DNA from: Chloroflexota bacterium
Lineage (GTDB): Bacteria; Chloroflexota; Anaerolineae; Anaerolineales; UBA4823
Reading direction: 5' to 3'
Assembly (NCBI GenBank): GCA_021849525.1
Contig: JAJZSS010000129.1
Location: forward strand, 1-5,799
DNA length: 5,799 bases
Notes under the pieces: generated by a model
Database searches by the model: none
What the model saw: only the letters and a program-made list of their open reading frames with translations
What the model was told of the DNA's origin: nothing
Part shown: piece after piece, positions 1-5,799 of the stretch
Layout: the number at the start of each line of letters is the position of its first letter
Position numbering within the stretch: position 1 is the first letter of the stretch
Translations under genes and position numbers: made by a program

Positions 1-1461
1 CGACTGCCGTGGGCTTTATTTGCCCGCCGGTATGGGGTACTGCGTGAGATGGGTGCAGCCCGGCGTGACCGGGAACAACCCTATCTGGATAGCGAGCTGC
101 CTTCGGAAGTATTGTGGTACCGCGGCCTGATTGGGCGAGGATTCTTCGATACCTCTCGCGGCCCAGAGGAATTTGCCTACATTCCGGACGATATCATGCA
201 GTTGCTTCCCGGGAATGGGCCGCGTCCAACCGAGCCTCCCGGACGCCCGGCCTCATCTGCCGAGCGGGGAGTACCCATTTCGGCCAGTGATTGGATCGTC
301 GATCAGGCCACCACCCTGCTGGCGGCTTTACGCTGCGGTCTCGGGCTGGAGGCAGTGGACCAGCTGGAATTCCCGGGCATCCAGCCTGTGGATTTGCCCA
401 AGCTGACAACGGCTGCCCTGCAGGCCTTGCTGACTGAAATGGGTTTGATCGCTGCCCAGCAGGTTCCGGCTTCTGAACCTGTGCGGGAATTCCTGGAAAT
501 ACCGCGCGGCGAAGCCCTGGCCCGTCTCACCCAGGCCTGGGTGAACAGCCTGGAAGTAAACGAGCTGCAGCTGCTGCCGGGCCTGGTGTGCGAAGGGGAA
601 TGGAAAAACGATCCGCGCCGGGCACGCCAGGCGATTATGGATTTCTTGAGGCAGGTCCCGGCGGGAAAATGGTGGAGCCTGGGGTCATTCGTGGAGGCGA
701 TGCGGGTGCAGGCTCCCGATTACCAGCGCCCGGCAGGCGATTACGATTCCTGGTTTATTCGCCGCGAAGGCAGCTCAGATTACCTGCGCGGCTTCGAACA
801 TTGGGACGAGATCGATGGGGCTTTAATTCGCTGGATCATCACTGGCCCGCTTTACTGGCTGGGCTGTGTCGACCTGGCCTCCCCCGCTGAAGGTGGACCT
901 GCTGATCAACGCCTGGCGACTGCTTTCAGGCTGACGGGATGGGCAGAGAGCTTGCTGGGAGGGAAGGGGCCGGAATTAACAGAAGAAATCCAACCCTCAT
1001 CTTTACGCTCGGATGGTCGCCTGCGGGTGCCGCGTTTGGGAGGGCGCGCCTTCCGGTACCAGGCAGCGCGTTTTGTCGACTGGCAGGGTTTTGGAAAAGA
1101 AGCCTATCATTACCGGCTGACACCCGGGGCGCTTTTGCGTGCGCGCCAGCAAGGTCTGCGTGTCAGTCATTTGTTGGCTTTGTTCCGGAAGGGAAATGTG
1201 GCTGTGCCGCCCGTTTTGCTGAAAGCCCTGGAGCGCTGGGAGGAGCAGGGCAGCCTGGCGCGGCTGGAACGGTTGACAGTGTTACGAGTGAGTAAGCCAG
1301 AGATGTTACAGGAACTGCGCGCCTCGCGGGCAGCGCGCTTTTTGGGTGAATTGCTGGGACCAACGTCTGTGATTGTCAAGGAAGGCGCTGGCGAGAAAGT
1401 CCTGGCAGCCCTGGCGGAGCTGGGGTATCTGGGAGAAGCGCACCTGGCCTCTCCGGATTAG
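1..1461 (+). CDS. Helicase-associated (XPB/Ssl2-like C-terminal) domain protein, 5' partial
   Basis: The reading frame is open from the first base and ends with TAG at 1459-1461, so the N-terminus lies outside the window; the ATG at 49 is internal to the frame and probably not the true start. 486 codons are visible. Numbering from the first visible codon, residues ~39-70 carry a conserved-looking stretch (WYRGLIGRGFFDTSRGPEEF, then YIPDD and LLPG). The middle is rich in tryptophan and charged residues and has no motif I know. Residues ~337-479 resemble the helicase-associated domain seen in XPB/Ssl2-like bacterial proteins: a YRLTPGALLRA segment (371-381), a helix-rich stretch, a VLRV strand (427-430) and a final ALAELGYLGE. 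No Walker A or DEAD/DEAH box is visible, so this part has no ATPase core; a motor domain could only lie upstream or in another gene. A role in DNA transactions is inferred from the family. No membrane segments are seen. The family call is moderate; the coding call is strong. Confidence 0.72.
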   Translation, partial: RLPWALFARRYGVLREMGAARRDREQPYLDSELPSEVLWYRGLIGRGFFDTSRGPEEFAYIPDDIMQLLPGNGPRPTEPPGRPASSAERGVPISASDWIVDQATTLLAALRCGLGLEAVDQLEFPGIQPVDLPKLTTAALQALLTEMGLIAAQQVPASEPVREFLEIPRGEALARLTQAWVNSLEVNELQLLPGLVCEGEWKNDPRRARQAIMDFLRQVPAGKWWSLGSFVEAMRVQAPDYQRPAGDYDSWFIRREGSSDYLRGFEHWDEIDGALIRWIITGPLYWLGCVDLASPAEGGPADQRLATAFRLTGWAESLLGGKGPELTEEIQPSSLRSDGRLRVPRLGGRAFRYQAARFVDWQGFGKEAYHYRLTPGALLRARQQGLRVSHLLALFRKGNVAVPPVLLKALERWEEQGSLARLERLTVLRVSKPEMLQELRASRAARFLGELLGPTSVIVKEGAGEKVLAALAELGYLGEAHLASPD

Positions 1462-1470
1462 AATTAGATG

Positions 1471-1562
1471 ATGTGTATCCCACATATCCCACATTTATCC
1501 CACACAGATGTGGGTTACCGCACGGAAATGTGGGTTACCGCACAGAGATGTGGTGTACACAT
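1471..1562. repeat. Nested direct and inverted repeats with CCCACA/TGTGGG core
   Basis: Three leftward copies of a 9-mer, ATCCCACAT (1477-1485, 1486-1494) and ATCCCACAC (1497-1505), face three rightward copies spaced exactly 20 bases apart. Of these, ATGTGGGTTACCGCAC is perfect at 1508-1523 and 1528-1543, and ATGTGGTGTACAC at 1548-1560 is degenerate. The outer arms 1471-1485 and 1548-1562 are complementary at 13 of 15 positions. Inside them, 1488-1494 can pair with 1528-1534, and 1499-1504 with 1509-1514 around a 4-base loop, so a long nested hairpin is possible in DNA or RNA. The block occupies most of the gap between the helicase-associated gene and the dehydrogenase gene. It could be an operator array, an RNA leader structure, or a dispersed palindromic repeat (REP- or MITE-like). 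It lacks a T-run after the hairpin, so it is not a standard intrinsic terminator. The repeats are plain to see; their function is unknown. Confidence 0.85.
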
Positions 1563-1573
1563 AGTTGTGTTTA

Positions 1574-1579
1574 GAGGAG
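1574..1579 (+). promoter_or_regulatory. Ribosome binding site for the 1593 dehydrogenase gene
   Basis: GAGGAG lies 13 bases before the ATG at 1593. The spacing is somewhat long, but this is the only good Shine-Dalgarno match upstream and it supports that start. It sits just after the intergenic repeat block, so RNA folding of that block could influence access to it; this last point is inference. Confidence 0.65.
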
Positions 1580-1592
1580 TGTAAAGCGAGCA

Positions 1593-2612
1593 ATGAGCGA
1601 GCAAATTGAAGTTTTGGTGACGTTACCATTTACAGAAGCGATGATCCAACAGCTTCAGGAAGTGTCTCCGCGCCTGCATATCCGGGTAGTCAAGGCACGC
1701 AAGGTGGAAGAAATTGAACCGGAGGTATGGGCGGAGGTTGAGGTGCTGTATACCAACCGCATCTTACCTACCGTGGAGCAGGCCCCGAACTTGAAGTGGA
1801 TCCAATTCCACTGGGCGGGTATCGATCATGCCGTGACGGCGCCTATTCTATCCAGGCCTGGATTGACAGCCACCTCGTTGAGCGGGGCAGCAGCCTCGCA
1901 GGTGGCTGAATATATCGTCGGGATGATGCTGGCATTAGGCCGCCGCTTGCCGGAATTGCTGGGCTTGCAGCGCCTGGCAGAATGGCCGCGCGATCGCTGG
2001 GAGCGATTCAGCCCGCGTGAGCTGCGCGATAGCACCGTCGGAATTGTGGGTTATGGCAGTATTGGGCGGCAAACAGCGCGCCTGTTGCAGCCATTCGGAG
2101 CTACCGTCCTGGCAGCCAAGCGGGACGTAATGCACCCCGAAGACCCGGATTATGCCCCTGAAGGCATGGGCGATCCCCAGGGAGACCTGGTTCACCGGCT
2201 GTACCCGATTCAGGCACTGCGTTCCATGCTCAAGGAATGTGATTTTGTCGTCGTCACCTTACCCCTGACCCCTGAAACGCGCGGCATCGTAGGTGCGGTG
2301 GAGCTGGCTGCGCTCAAACCAACTGCGTTTCTGATCGATACTTCGCGCGGTGGGGTGGTGGACCATGCTGCATTGCTGCCGGTGCTGCGCGAGCGCAAGA
2401 TTGCCGGCGCGGCACTGGATGTCTTCCCGGAAGAACCCTTGCCGGCGGATAGCCCTCTCTGGCGGCTCTCCAATGCCATCCTGACCCCTCATATTTCTGG
2501 TAATACGCCTTATTACGATGAGCGTGCCACGGCATTATTTGCAGAGAATCTGCAGCGCTATGTGTCCGGTTTGCCGCTGTTCAACCGTTACGAGGCTGCG
2601 CGCGGCTATTAA
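1593..2612 (+). CDS. D-2-hydroxyacid dehydrogenase family protein, NAD(P)-dependent
   Basis: This 339-residue cytosolic enzyme should reversibly reduce a 2-oxoacid (glyoxylate, hydroxypyruvate, pyruvate or similar) to the D-2-hydroxyacid with NAD(P)H. The split substrate-binding domain covers ~1-110 and ~305-339, and the Rossmann domain ~115-300. The nucleotide-binding motif is G153-x-G155-x-x-G158 (VGIVGYGSIG). The catalytic triad is intact: R252 in DTSRGGVVD, E281 in DVFPEEPL and H300 in LTPHISGN, with the family's usual 29- and ~19-residue spacing. After the second Rossmann strand the sequence reads AAKRD instead of presenting a clear acidic NAD-selecting residue, which hints at NADPH use (inference). 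Residues ~178-212 form an insert (EDPDYAPEG, HRLYPIQAL) longer than in classical members. The ATG has a GAGGAG site 13 bases upstream. It is the first gene of a likely three-gene operon, 42 bases before the HAD gene. The substrate cannot be assigned; glyoxylate/hydroxypyruvate reductase and phosphonate-dehydrogenase-like relatives remain possible. Confidence 0.93.
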   Translation: MSEQIEVLVTLPFTEAMIQQLQEVSPRLHIRVVKARKVEEIEPEVWAEVEVLYTNRILPTVEQAPNLKWIQFHWAGIDHAVTAPILSRPGLTATSLSGAAASQVAEYIVGMMLALGRRLPELLGLQRLAEWPRDRWERFSPRELRDSTVGIVGYGSIGRQTARLLQPFGATVLAAKRDVMHPEDPDYAPEGMGDPQGDLVHRLYPIQALRSMLKECDFVVVTLPLTPETRGIVGAVELAALKPTAFLIDTSRGGVVDHAALLPVLRERKIAGAALDVFPEEPLPADSPLWRLSNAILTPHISGNTPYYDERATALFAENLQRYVSGLPLFNRYEAARGY

Positions 2613-2639
2613 TCCGCTGCATTTTAATCATATTTCTGT

Positions 2640-2651
2640 TGGAGCGAGGAG
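2640..2651 (+). promoter_or_regulatory. Ribosome binding site deciding a TTG start
   Basis: TGGAGCGAGGAG contains two overlapping Shine-Dalgarno candidates. TGGAG (2640-2644) ends 10 bases before the TTG at 2655, while GAGGAG (2646-2651) ends only 3 bases before it. The next in-frame stop upstream is TAA at 2625-2627 and there is no ATG, GTG or TTG between them. The HAD nucleophile motif begins only ten codons after the TTG, so the TTG is the best start. Confidence 0.65.
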
Positions 2652-2654
2652 ATT

Positions 2655-3410
2655 TTGAGGCGACCTTTTGATGTAATTTTATTTGATCTGGGCTCGACCC
2701 TCATTTATTTCAACGGGGATTTCGACCAGATCCTTGTGGCAGGATATGCGGAGTGCTATTCTGTTTTGAGCGCTGCCGGCCTCCACCTGGAGCGAGAACC
2801 TTTCCTGCGGCGTTTCAAAGAGCTGATGGATGAGTACCGGCGTGAGCGGGAGACAGAGTTTATCGAGTATACAACCTATAACATCTTAAGCCTGACGCTG
2901 AAAGGGCTCGGCTTTTCTGGTGTTCCAGAAAGCCTGATCCGCCTGGCAGTCGATGCCATCTACCAGGTTACCCAGCAATACTGGGAGGTGGAGCCCGACG
3001 CGCATGCTACCCTGCAGCAACTGCTGCAGGATGGCTACCACCTGGGTCTGGTCTCCAATGCCGGCGACGAACCGGATGTACAGACTTTGATCGACAGGGC
3101 AGGTCTCCGCCCATATTTTGAGGTCATCCTGGTATCCGCCGAGCTGGGAATCCGCAAGCCCAATCCGCGCATCTTTGAGCAAGCATTGCAATTTTGGGGC
3201 GTCCCACCCCGGCGGGCGGCCATGGTAGGCGATACACTGGGGGCGGATATTCTGGGGGCGTACAATGCTGGCCTGTATGGCATCTGGATTACCCGGCGCG
3301 CCGATTCCCCGGGTAACCGGGCGCATGCCGATACAATCATCCCGGAGGCGCGGATCGCTACTTTAGCAGAGCTGCCTGACCTGTTGCATAGTCTTGAAGG
3401 AGCTGAATAA
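2655..3410 (+). CDS. HAD-superfamily hydrolase (probable small-metabolite phosphatase), TTG start
   Basis: This 251-residue soluble protein belongs to the haloacid dehalogenase superfamily, whose members mostly hydrolyse phosphate monoesters through an aspartyl-phosphate intermediate. Motif I is D11-L-G-S-T15: the nucleophile D11 is present, but the usual second aspartate is glycine (G13). Motif II is S134-N135 in GLVSNAGD, motif III is K168 in GIRKPNP, and motif IV is D193 with D198 in VGDTLGADILGA, so the rest of the active site is intact. Residues ~17-115 form a helical C1-type cap, as in phosphoglycolate-phosphatase-like and haloacid-dehalogenase-like members. The start is TTG, supported by the upstream GGAG/GAGGAG and the closeness of motif I. 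The gene lies 42 bases after the dehydrogenase and 6 bases before aspA on the same strand, so cotranscription is likely. The substrate is unknown. A DxGxT motif I also occurs in active phosphatases such as YihX, so the missing aspartate does not show inactivity. Confidence 0.92.
   Translation: MRRPFDVILFDLGSTLIYFNGDFDQILVAGYAECYSVLSAAGLHLEREPFLRRFKELMDEYRRERETEFIEYTTYNILSLTLKGLGFSGVPESLIRLAVDAIYQVTQQYWEVEPDAHATLQQLLQDGYHLGLVSNAGDEPDVQTLIDRAGLRPYFEVILVSAELGIRKPNPRIFEQALQFWGVPPRRAAMVGDTLGADILGAYNAGLYGIWITRRADSPGNRAHADTIIPEARIATLAELPDLLHSLEGAE
3396..3402 (+). promoter_or_regulatory. Ribosome binding site for aspA, inside the end of the HAD gene
   Basis: GAAGGAG is a strong Shine-Dalgarno match lying within the last codons of the HAD gene, 14 bases before the ATG at 3417. 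Since the HAD stop codon is at 3408-3410, ribosomes ending there are next to the aspA start, which suggests translational coupling (inference). Confidence 0.65.
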
Positions 3411-3416
3411 CTACAA

Positions 3417-4832
3417 ATGAAAACGACACGGCTGGAGCACGACTTACTCGGGGAGCTTGAAGTCCCGGCGCAGCGTTACTACGGTATCCAGACTTTACGG
3501 GCATTAGAAAATTTCCAGATTACAGGGATCGCGATCGCCCATTATCCGGAATTAATTAATTCACTCGCCTGTATCAAAAAAGCAGCTGCCTTGGCAAACA
3601 AGGACCTGGGTTTGCTCCCAACAGAGATCGCTCAAGCCATTGCCTGGGCCTGCGACCGCATCCTTGCCGGTCGCTGCCACGATGAGTTTGTGGTCGATGT
3701 GATCCAGGGGGGCGCGGGCACCTCAACCAATATGAACGCCAACGAGGTGATCGCAAATCTTGCTCTGGAGTATATGGGATTGGATAAAGGCCGGTACGAC
3801 ATCATCCATCCCTTGAACCATGTCAACTGCTCGCAATCGACCAATGACGTGTATCCCACTGCCTTACGTATCACATTAAGCCGCAAGCTGGATACCCTGG
3901 AAAGCGCGATGGCGGTCCTGCAGCGCTCGCTGGCGGCAAAGGCCCTGGAGTTTGCCGATGTAATCAAGATGGGGCGCACCCAGCTGCAGGATGCCGTGCC
4001 GATGACTCTGGGACAGGAGTTCAGAGCTTATGCCATCATGGTTGATGAGGATCGCCAGCGAGTGCGCGAGGCGCAATCCCTGATCCATGAGATAAATATG
4101 GGAGCGACGGCCATCGGGACCGGCTTAAACGCCCACCCCGATTATGCCGGGCTGGTGACCCGATATCTGGGCGAGCTCAGCGGGGTGCCGGTGTTATTGT
4201 CGAATGATCTGGTTGAAGCTACCCAGGATACAGGCGCATATGTCCAGCTATCAGGTGTGCTGAAACGAGTTGCAGTTAAGCTCTCGAAGATCTGTAACGA
4301 CTTGCGTTTACTTTCCTCGGGTCCACGCGCCGGGTTGAACGAGATCAATTTACCTCGCATGGCGCCCGGTTCTTCGATCATGCCCGGTAAGGTCAATCCG
4401 ATCATCCCGGAGGTGGTCAATCAGGTCGCGTATGAGGTGATCGGCAATGATGTGACCGTGACCATGGCGTCTGAGGCGGGTCAGCTGGAATTAAACGTGA
4501 TGGAGCCGGTGATTGCCTTCAATCTATTCCGGTCGATTGATATGCTGGGAAATGCCTGCCGGACGCTGGCAGCACGCTGTATCGATGGGATTACCGCCAA
4601 TCGGGAGGTCTGCCGGCGGATGGTGGAGAACAGCATCGGGCTGGTGACAGCTCTTAATCCGATCATCGGGTATGAGCGCTCGACCGAGATCGCGAACCTG
4701 GCCCTGCAAAGCGGGCGTTCAGTCGTTGAGATTGTGCTCGAAAAAGGTTACCTGACCCAGGCCGAGCTGGATGAGCTGCTGTTGCCAGAAAATATGACCC
4801 GGCCGCGCTACCGGCACCGGCCGCAGTCTTGA
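3417..4832 (+). CDS. aspA: Aspartate ammonia-lyase (aspartase)
   Basis: This cytosolic enzyme reversibly deaminates L-aspartate to fumarate and ammonia, linking amino-acid nitrogen to the TCA cycle. It is 471 residues long, close to the ~478 of E. coli AspA, and colinear with that protein as I recall it. Visible landmarks are DLLGELEVPAQRYYGIQTLR (9-28), GGAGTSTNMNANE (98-110), CSQSTNDVYPT (138-148), GRTQLQDAVPMTLGQEF (186-202) and the superfamily signature GSSIMPGKVNP (318-328), whose serine pair (319/320) includes the catalytic base. NLP before the signature and EAGQLELNVMEPV after it also fit. The forms GGAGTS and LQDAVP match aspartase better than class II fumarase, which favours AspA over the related FumC. 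The fold is the three-domain, mainly helical fumarase/aspartase type, and members form tetramers with active sites shared by subunits. It is the last gene of the operon, 6 bases after the HAD gene and ahead of a strong hairpin. All key residues appear intact. Fumarase or a related lyase activity is the main alternative. Confidence 0.93.
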   Translation: MKTTRLEHDLLGELEVPAQRYYGIQTLRALENFQITGIAIAHYPELINSLACIKKAAALANKDLGLLPTEIAQAIAWACDRILAGRCHDEFVVDVIQGGAGTSTNMNANEVIANLALEYMGLDKGRYDIIHPLNHVNCSQSTNDVYPTALRITLSRKLDTLESAMAVLQRSLAAKALEFADVIKMGRTQLQDAVPMTLGQEFRAYAIMVDEDRQRVREAQSLIHEINMGATAIGTGLNAHPDYAGLVTRYLGELSGVPVLLSNDLVEATQDTGAYVQLSGVLKRVAVKLSKICNDLRLLSSGPRAGLNEINLPRMAPGSSIMPGKVNPIIPEVVNQVAYEVIGNDVTVTMASEAGQLELNVMEPVIAFNLFRSIDMLGNACRTLAARCIDGITANREVCRRMVENSIGLVTALNPIIGYERSTEIANLALQSGRSVVEIVLEKGYLTQAELDELLLPENMTRPRYRHRPQS

Positions 4833-4847
4833 CCAGAACACGTAAAT

Positions 4848-4892
4848 AAAGCAGAACGCCCCTGAGATCGAATTCAGGGGCGTTCTGCTTTT
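4848..4892. terminator. Bidirectional intrinsic terminator between convergent genes
   Basis: A perfect 18-bp inverted repeat (4848-4865 with 4874-4891) encloses an 8-base loop (GATCGAAT), with a GC-rich inner stem (CGCCCCTGA/TCAGGGGCG). On the + strand it runs into TTTT at 4889-4892. On the - strand the AAATAAA tract at 4844-4850 reads as TTTATTT. The hairpin begins 16 bases after the aspA stop codon and ends 15 bases before the stop of the gene on the - strand, so it most likely terminates both transcripts. Confidence 0.92.
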
Positions 4893-4906
4893 AGCTGCGG
4901 ATCGGA

Positions 4907-5799
4907 TTAGAGCTTCATCTCGGCTACAATCATCGAATTATCTGCCAGCGGTTTAAGCTCGAAGCCAAGTTTCTGGCAGAGGCTTTGCATGATCTGGTTG
5001 TCGGGAGCGATGAGAGCTTCAATGCGATCGAGCCCCTCACTCTTGCCAACTTCGATGATGCGCCGGATCAGCTCCTTGCCCACGCCCTTGCCCTGATACT
5101 GGTCATTTACCAGCAGGGTGAAGCGGGCTTCATTGCTGCCGTGGATCTTGCTCAAACGTCCGACACCCAGGATTGCATACGTTGAGGTTGCCGGATCGAC
5201 GATTTGTTCGGCGATCAGGGTGATCTCGCGGTTGTAGTCGCTGTGAGCAATCCGCGCCAGACGATCGTGGGCGACACGGTCGCTCAACAACATGGGTTGC
5301 AGGTAGCGCATGTACACGGTGCGATCGGAAAGCGTCTCGTGGAATTTAACCAATGCCGGCTCATCTTCGGCCCGGATGGGACGGATGGTGACCGGAGAGC
5401 CATCTTTTGCCGTCCATTGGCTGACATACTTGCTGGGGTACGGGCGGATTGCCAGTAGCGGCAGCTTATCTTCGGTAATCTCTGGATCATGGATGACAAC
5501 GCGGGCGTCCAGCGCCAGCAGGCGTTCCTCAGAAGCCAGCAGCGGGTTGATATCCAGCTCCTTGATCCAGCGCTGCTCGGAAATCAGCTGGCTGAAGCGC
5601 ACCAGCATTTGTTCGAGCGCTTGAAGATCGACAGACTTTCGCCCGCGCACACCCTTCAAGGCTGTATAAATCGTGGTCCGTTCCATCATCCGGCGCGCCA
5701 GAGTGGTGTTCAATGGAGGTAAAGCCAACGCGCGATCTTTGAAGACCTCGACCAACTGGCCGCCCGTGCCGAACAACAGCACCGGGCCGAACTGCGGAT
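4907..5799 (-). CDS. NDP-forming acyl-CoA synthetase / GNAT acetyltransferase fusion (PatZ-like), 5' partial
   Basis: The gene reads leftward, stops with TAA at 4907-4909, and its frame stays open to the right edge, so the N-terminal part is missing; the GTG at 5782 is internal. Numbering from the valine of that GTG, residues 1-~100 are the end of an ATP-grasp subdomain like that of ADP-forming acetyl-CoA synthetases and SucC: LLFGTGGQLVEVF (2-14), LPPLNTTLAR (21-30) and ELDINPLL (75-82). A linker (RPYPSKYVSQW, 113-123) leads to a GNAT domain (~131-290) that begins VTIRPIRAEDEP and carries the acetyl-CoA pyrophosphate-binding loop QGKGVG at 230-235 and KLGFELKP at 271-278. This order matches E. 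coli PatZ (YfiQ/Pka) and Salmonella Pat, protein lysine acetyltransferases that act for example on acetyl-CoA synthetase; in those proteins the synthetase part is inactive. Whether this one is a lysine acetyltransferase, a working acyl-CoA synthetase or both cannot be told without the missing N-terminal CoA-binding and phosphohistidine regions. It is convergent with aspA. Confidence 0.88.
   Translation of the reverse strand, partial: PQFGPVLLFGTGGQLVEVFKDRALALPPLNTTLARRMMERTTIYTALKGVRGRKSVDLQALEQMLVRFSQLISEQRWIKELDINPLLASEERLLALDARVVIHDPEITEDKLPLLAIRPYPSKYVSQWTAKDGSPVTIRPIRAEDEPALVKFHETLSDRTVYMRYLQPMLLSDRVAHDRLARIAHSDYNREITLIAEQIVDPATSTYAILGVGRLSKIHGSNEARFTLLVNDQYQGKGVGKELIRRIIEVGKSEGLDRIEALIAPDNQIMQSLCQKLGFELKPLADNSMIVAEMKL

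Noticed and set aside
588..1295. Alternative + strand frames at 588-890 and 939-1295
   Set aside because: They lie within the continuous helicase-associated frame and their translations are proline/arginine/glycine-rich low-complexity sequence typical of out-of-frame reading.
1462..1592. A sigma-70-type promoter in the gap before the dehydrogenase gene
   Set aside because: A promoter is expected here, but I see no convincing paired -35 and -10 hexamers amid the repeats, so I did not call one.
3012..3029. Inverted repeat CTGCAGCA/TGCTGCAG
   Set aside because: It comes from repeated Leu/Gln codons in the HAD gene and has no T-run or intergenic position.
1990..3538. Two copies of GCGATCGC (1990-1997 and 3531-3538), the cyanobacterial HIP1 octamer
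   Set aside because: Only two copies in the window, both inside coding sequence, and the gene content does not suggest a cyanobacterium; GATCG-rich codon pairs explain them well enough.
3549..3562. Perfect 14-base palindrome GAATTAATTAATTC
   Set aside because: It lies inside aspA and encodes ordinary conserved residues (ELIN region); a low-complexity coincidence with no context for an operator.
4985..5722. Open frames on the + strand opposite the acyltransferase fusion gene (4985-5185, 5204-5458, 5310-5624, 5489-5722)
   Set aside because: They overlap a clearly conserved gene on the other strand, have no recognisable domain or good ribosome binding site, and are the expected antisense shadows in GC-rich DNA.

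Overview
The window holds five protein-coding genes, two of them cut by the window edges, and no RNA genes, CRISPR arrays or transposase genes that I can see. The DNA is moderately GC-rich with ordinary bacterial gene packing. Several proteins have the flavour of Chloroflexota, possibly Anaerolineae: the XPB/Ssl2-like helicase-associated protein, the 2-hydroxyacid dehydrogenase with a long insert, and the acyl-CoA synthetase/GNAT fusion. That placement rests on remembered family resemblance and is only an inference.

Layout. Positions 1-1461 (+) are the C-terminal part of a protein whose last ~140 residues resemble the helicase-associated domain of XPB/Ssl2-like proteins. A 131-base gap (1462-1592) follows. 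It contains a compact nest of direct and inverted copies of a CCCACA/TGTGGG core, the least explained element in the window. Next comes a co-directional cluster, probably one transcript: a D-2-hydroxyacid dehydrogenase (1593-2612), a HAD-family hydrolase starting at TTG (2655-3410) and an aspartate ammonia-lyase, AspA (3417-4832). The gaps between them are 42 and 6 bases. A perfect 18-bp hairpin flanked by A- and T-rich tracts (4848-4892) ends this cluster. It also serves the convergent gene on the other strand (4907-5799, -), the C-terminal part of a PatZ-like NDP-forming acyl-CoA synthetase/GNAT acetyltransferase fusion.

How the genes may work together. AspA interconverts aspartate with fumarate and ammonia. 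The dehydrogenase should interconvert a 2-oxoacid and a D-2-hydroxyacid, and the HAD protein probably removes phosphate from a small metabolite. Together they suggest a small central carbon/nitrogen metabolic operon, but no shared substrate can be read from the sequence. The convergent fusion protein may acetylate lysines on metabolic enzymes or act as an ADP-forming acyl-CoA synthetase; nothing ties it functionally to the operon beyond position. I found no convincing evidence of a wholly new system. The best candidate for follow-up is the intergenic repeat nest at 1471-1562.
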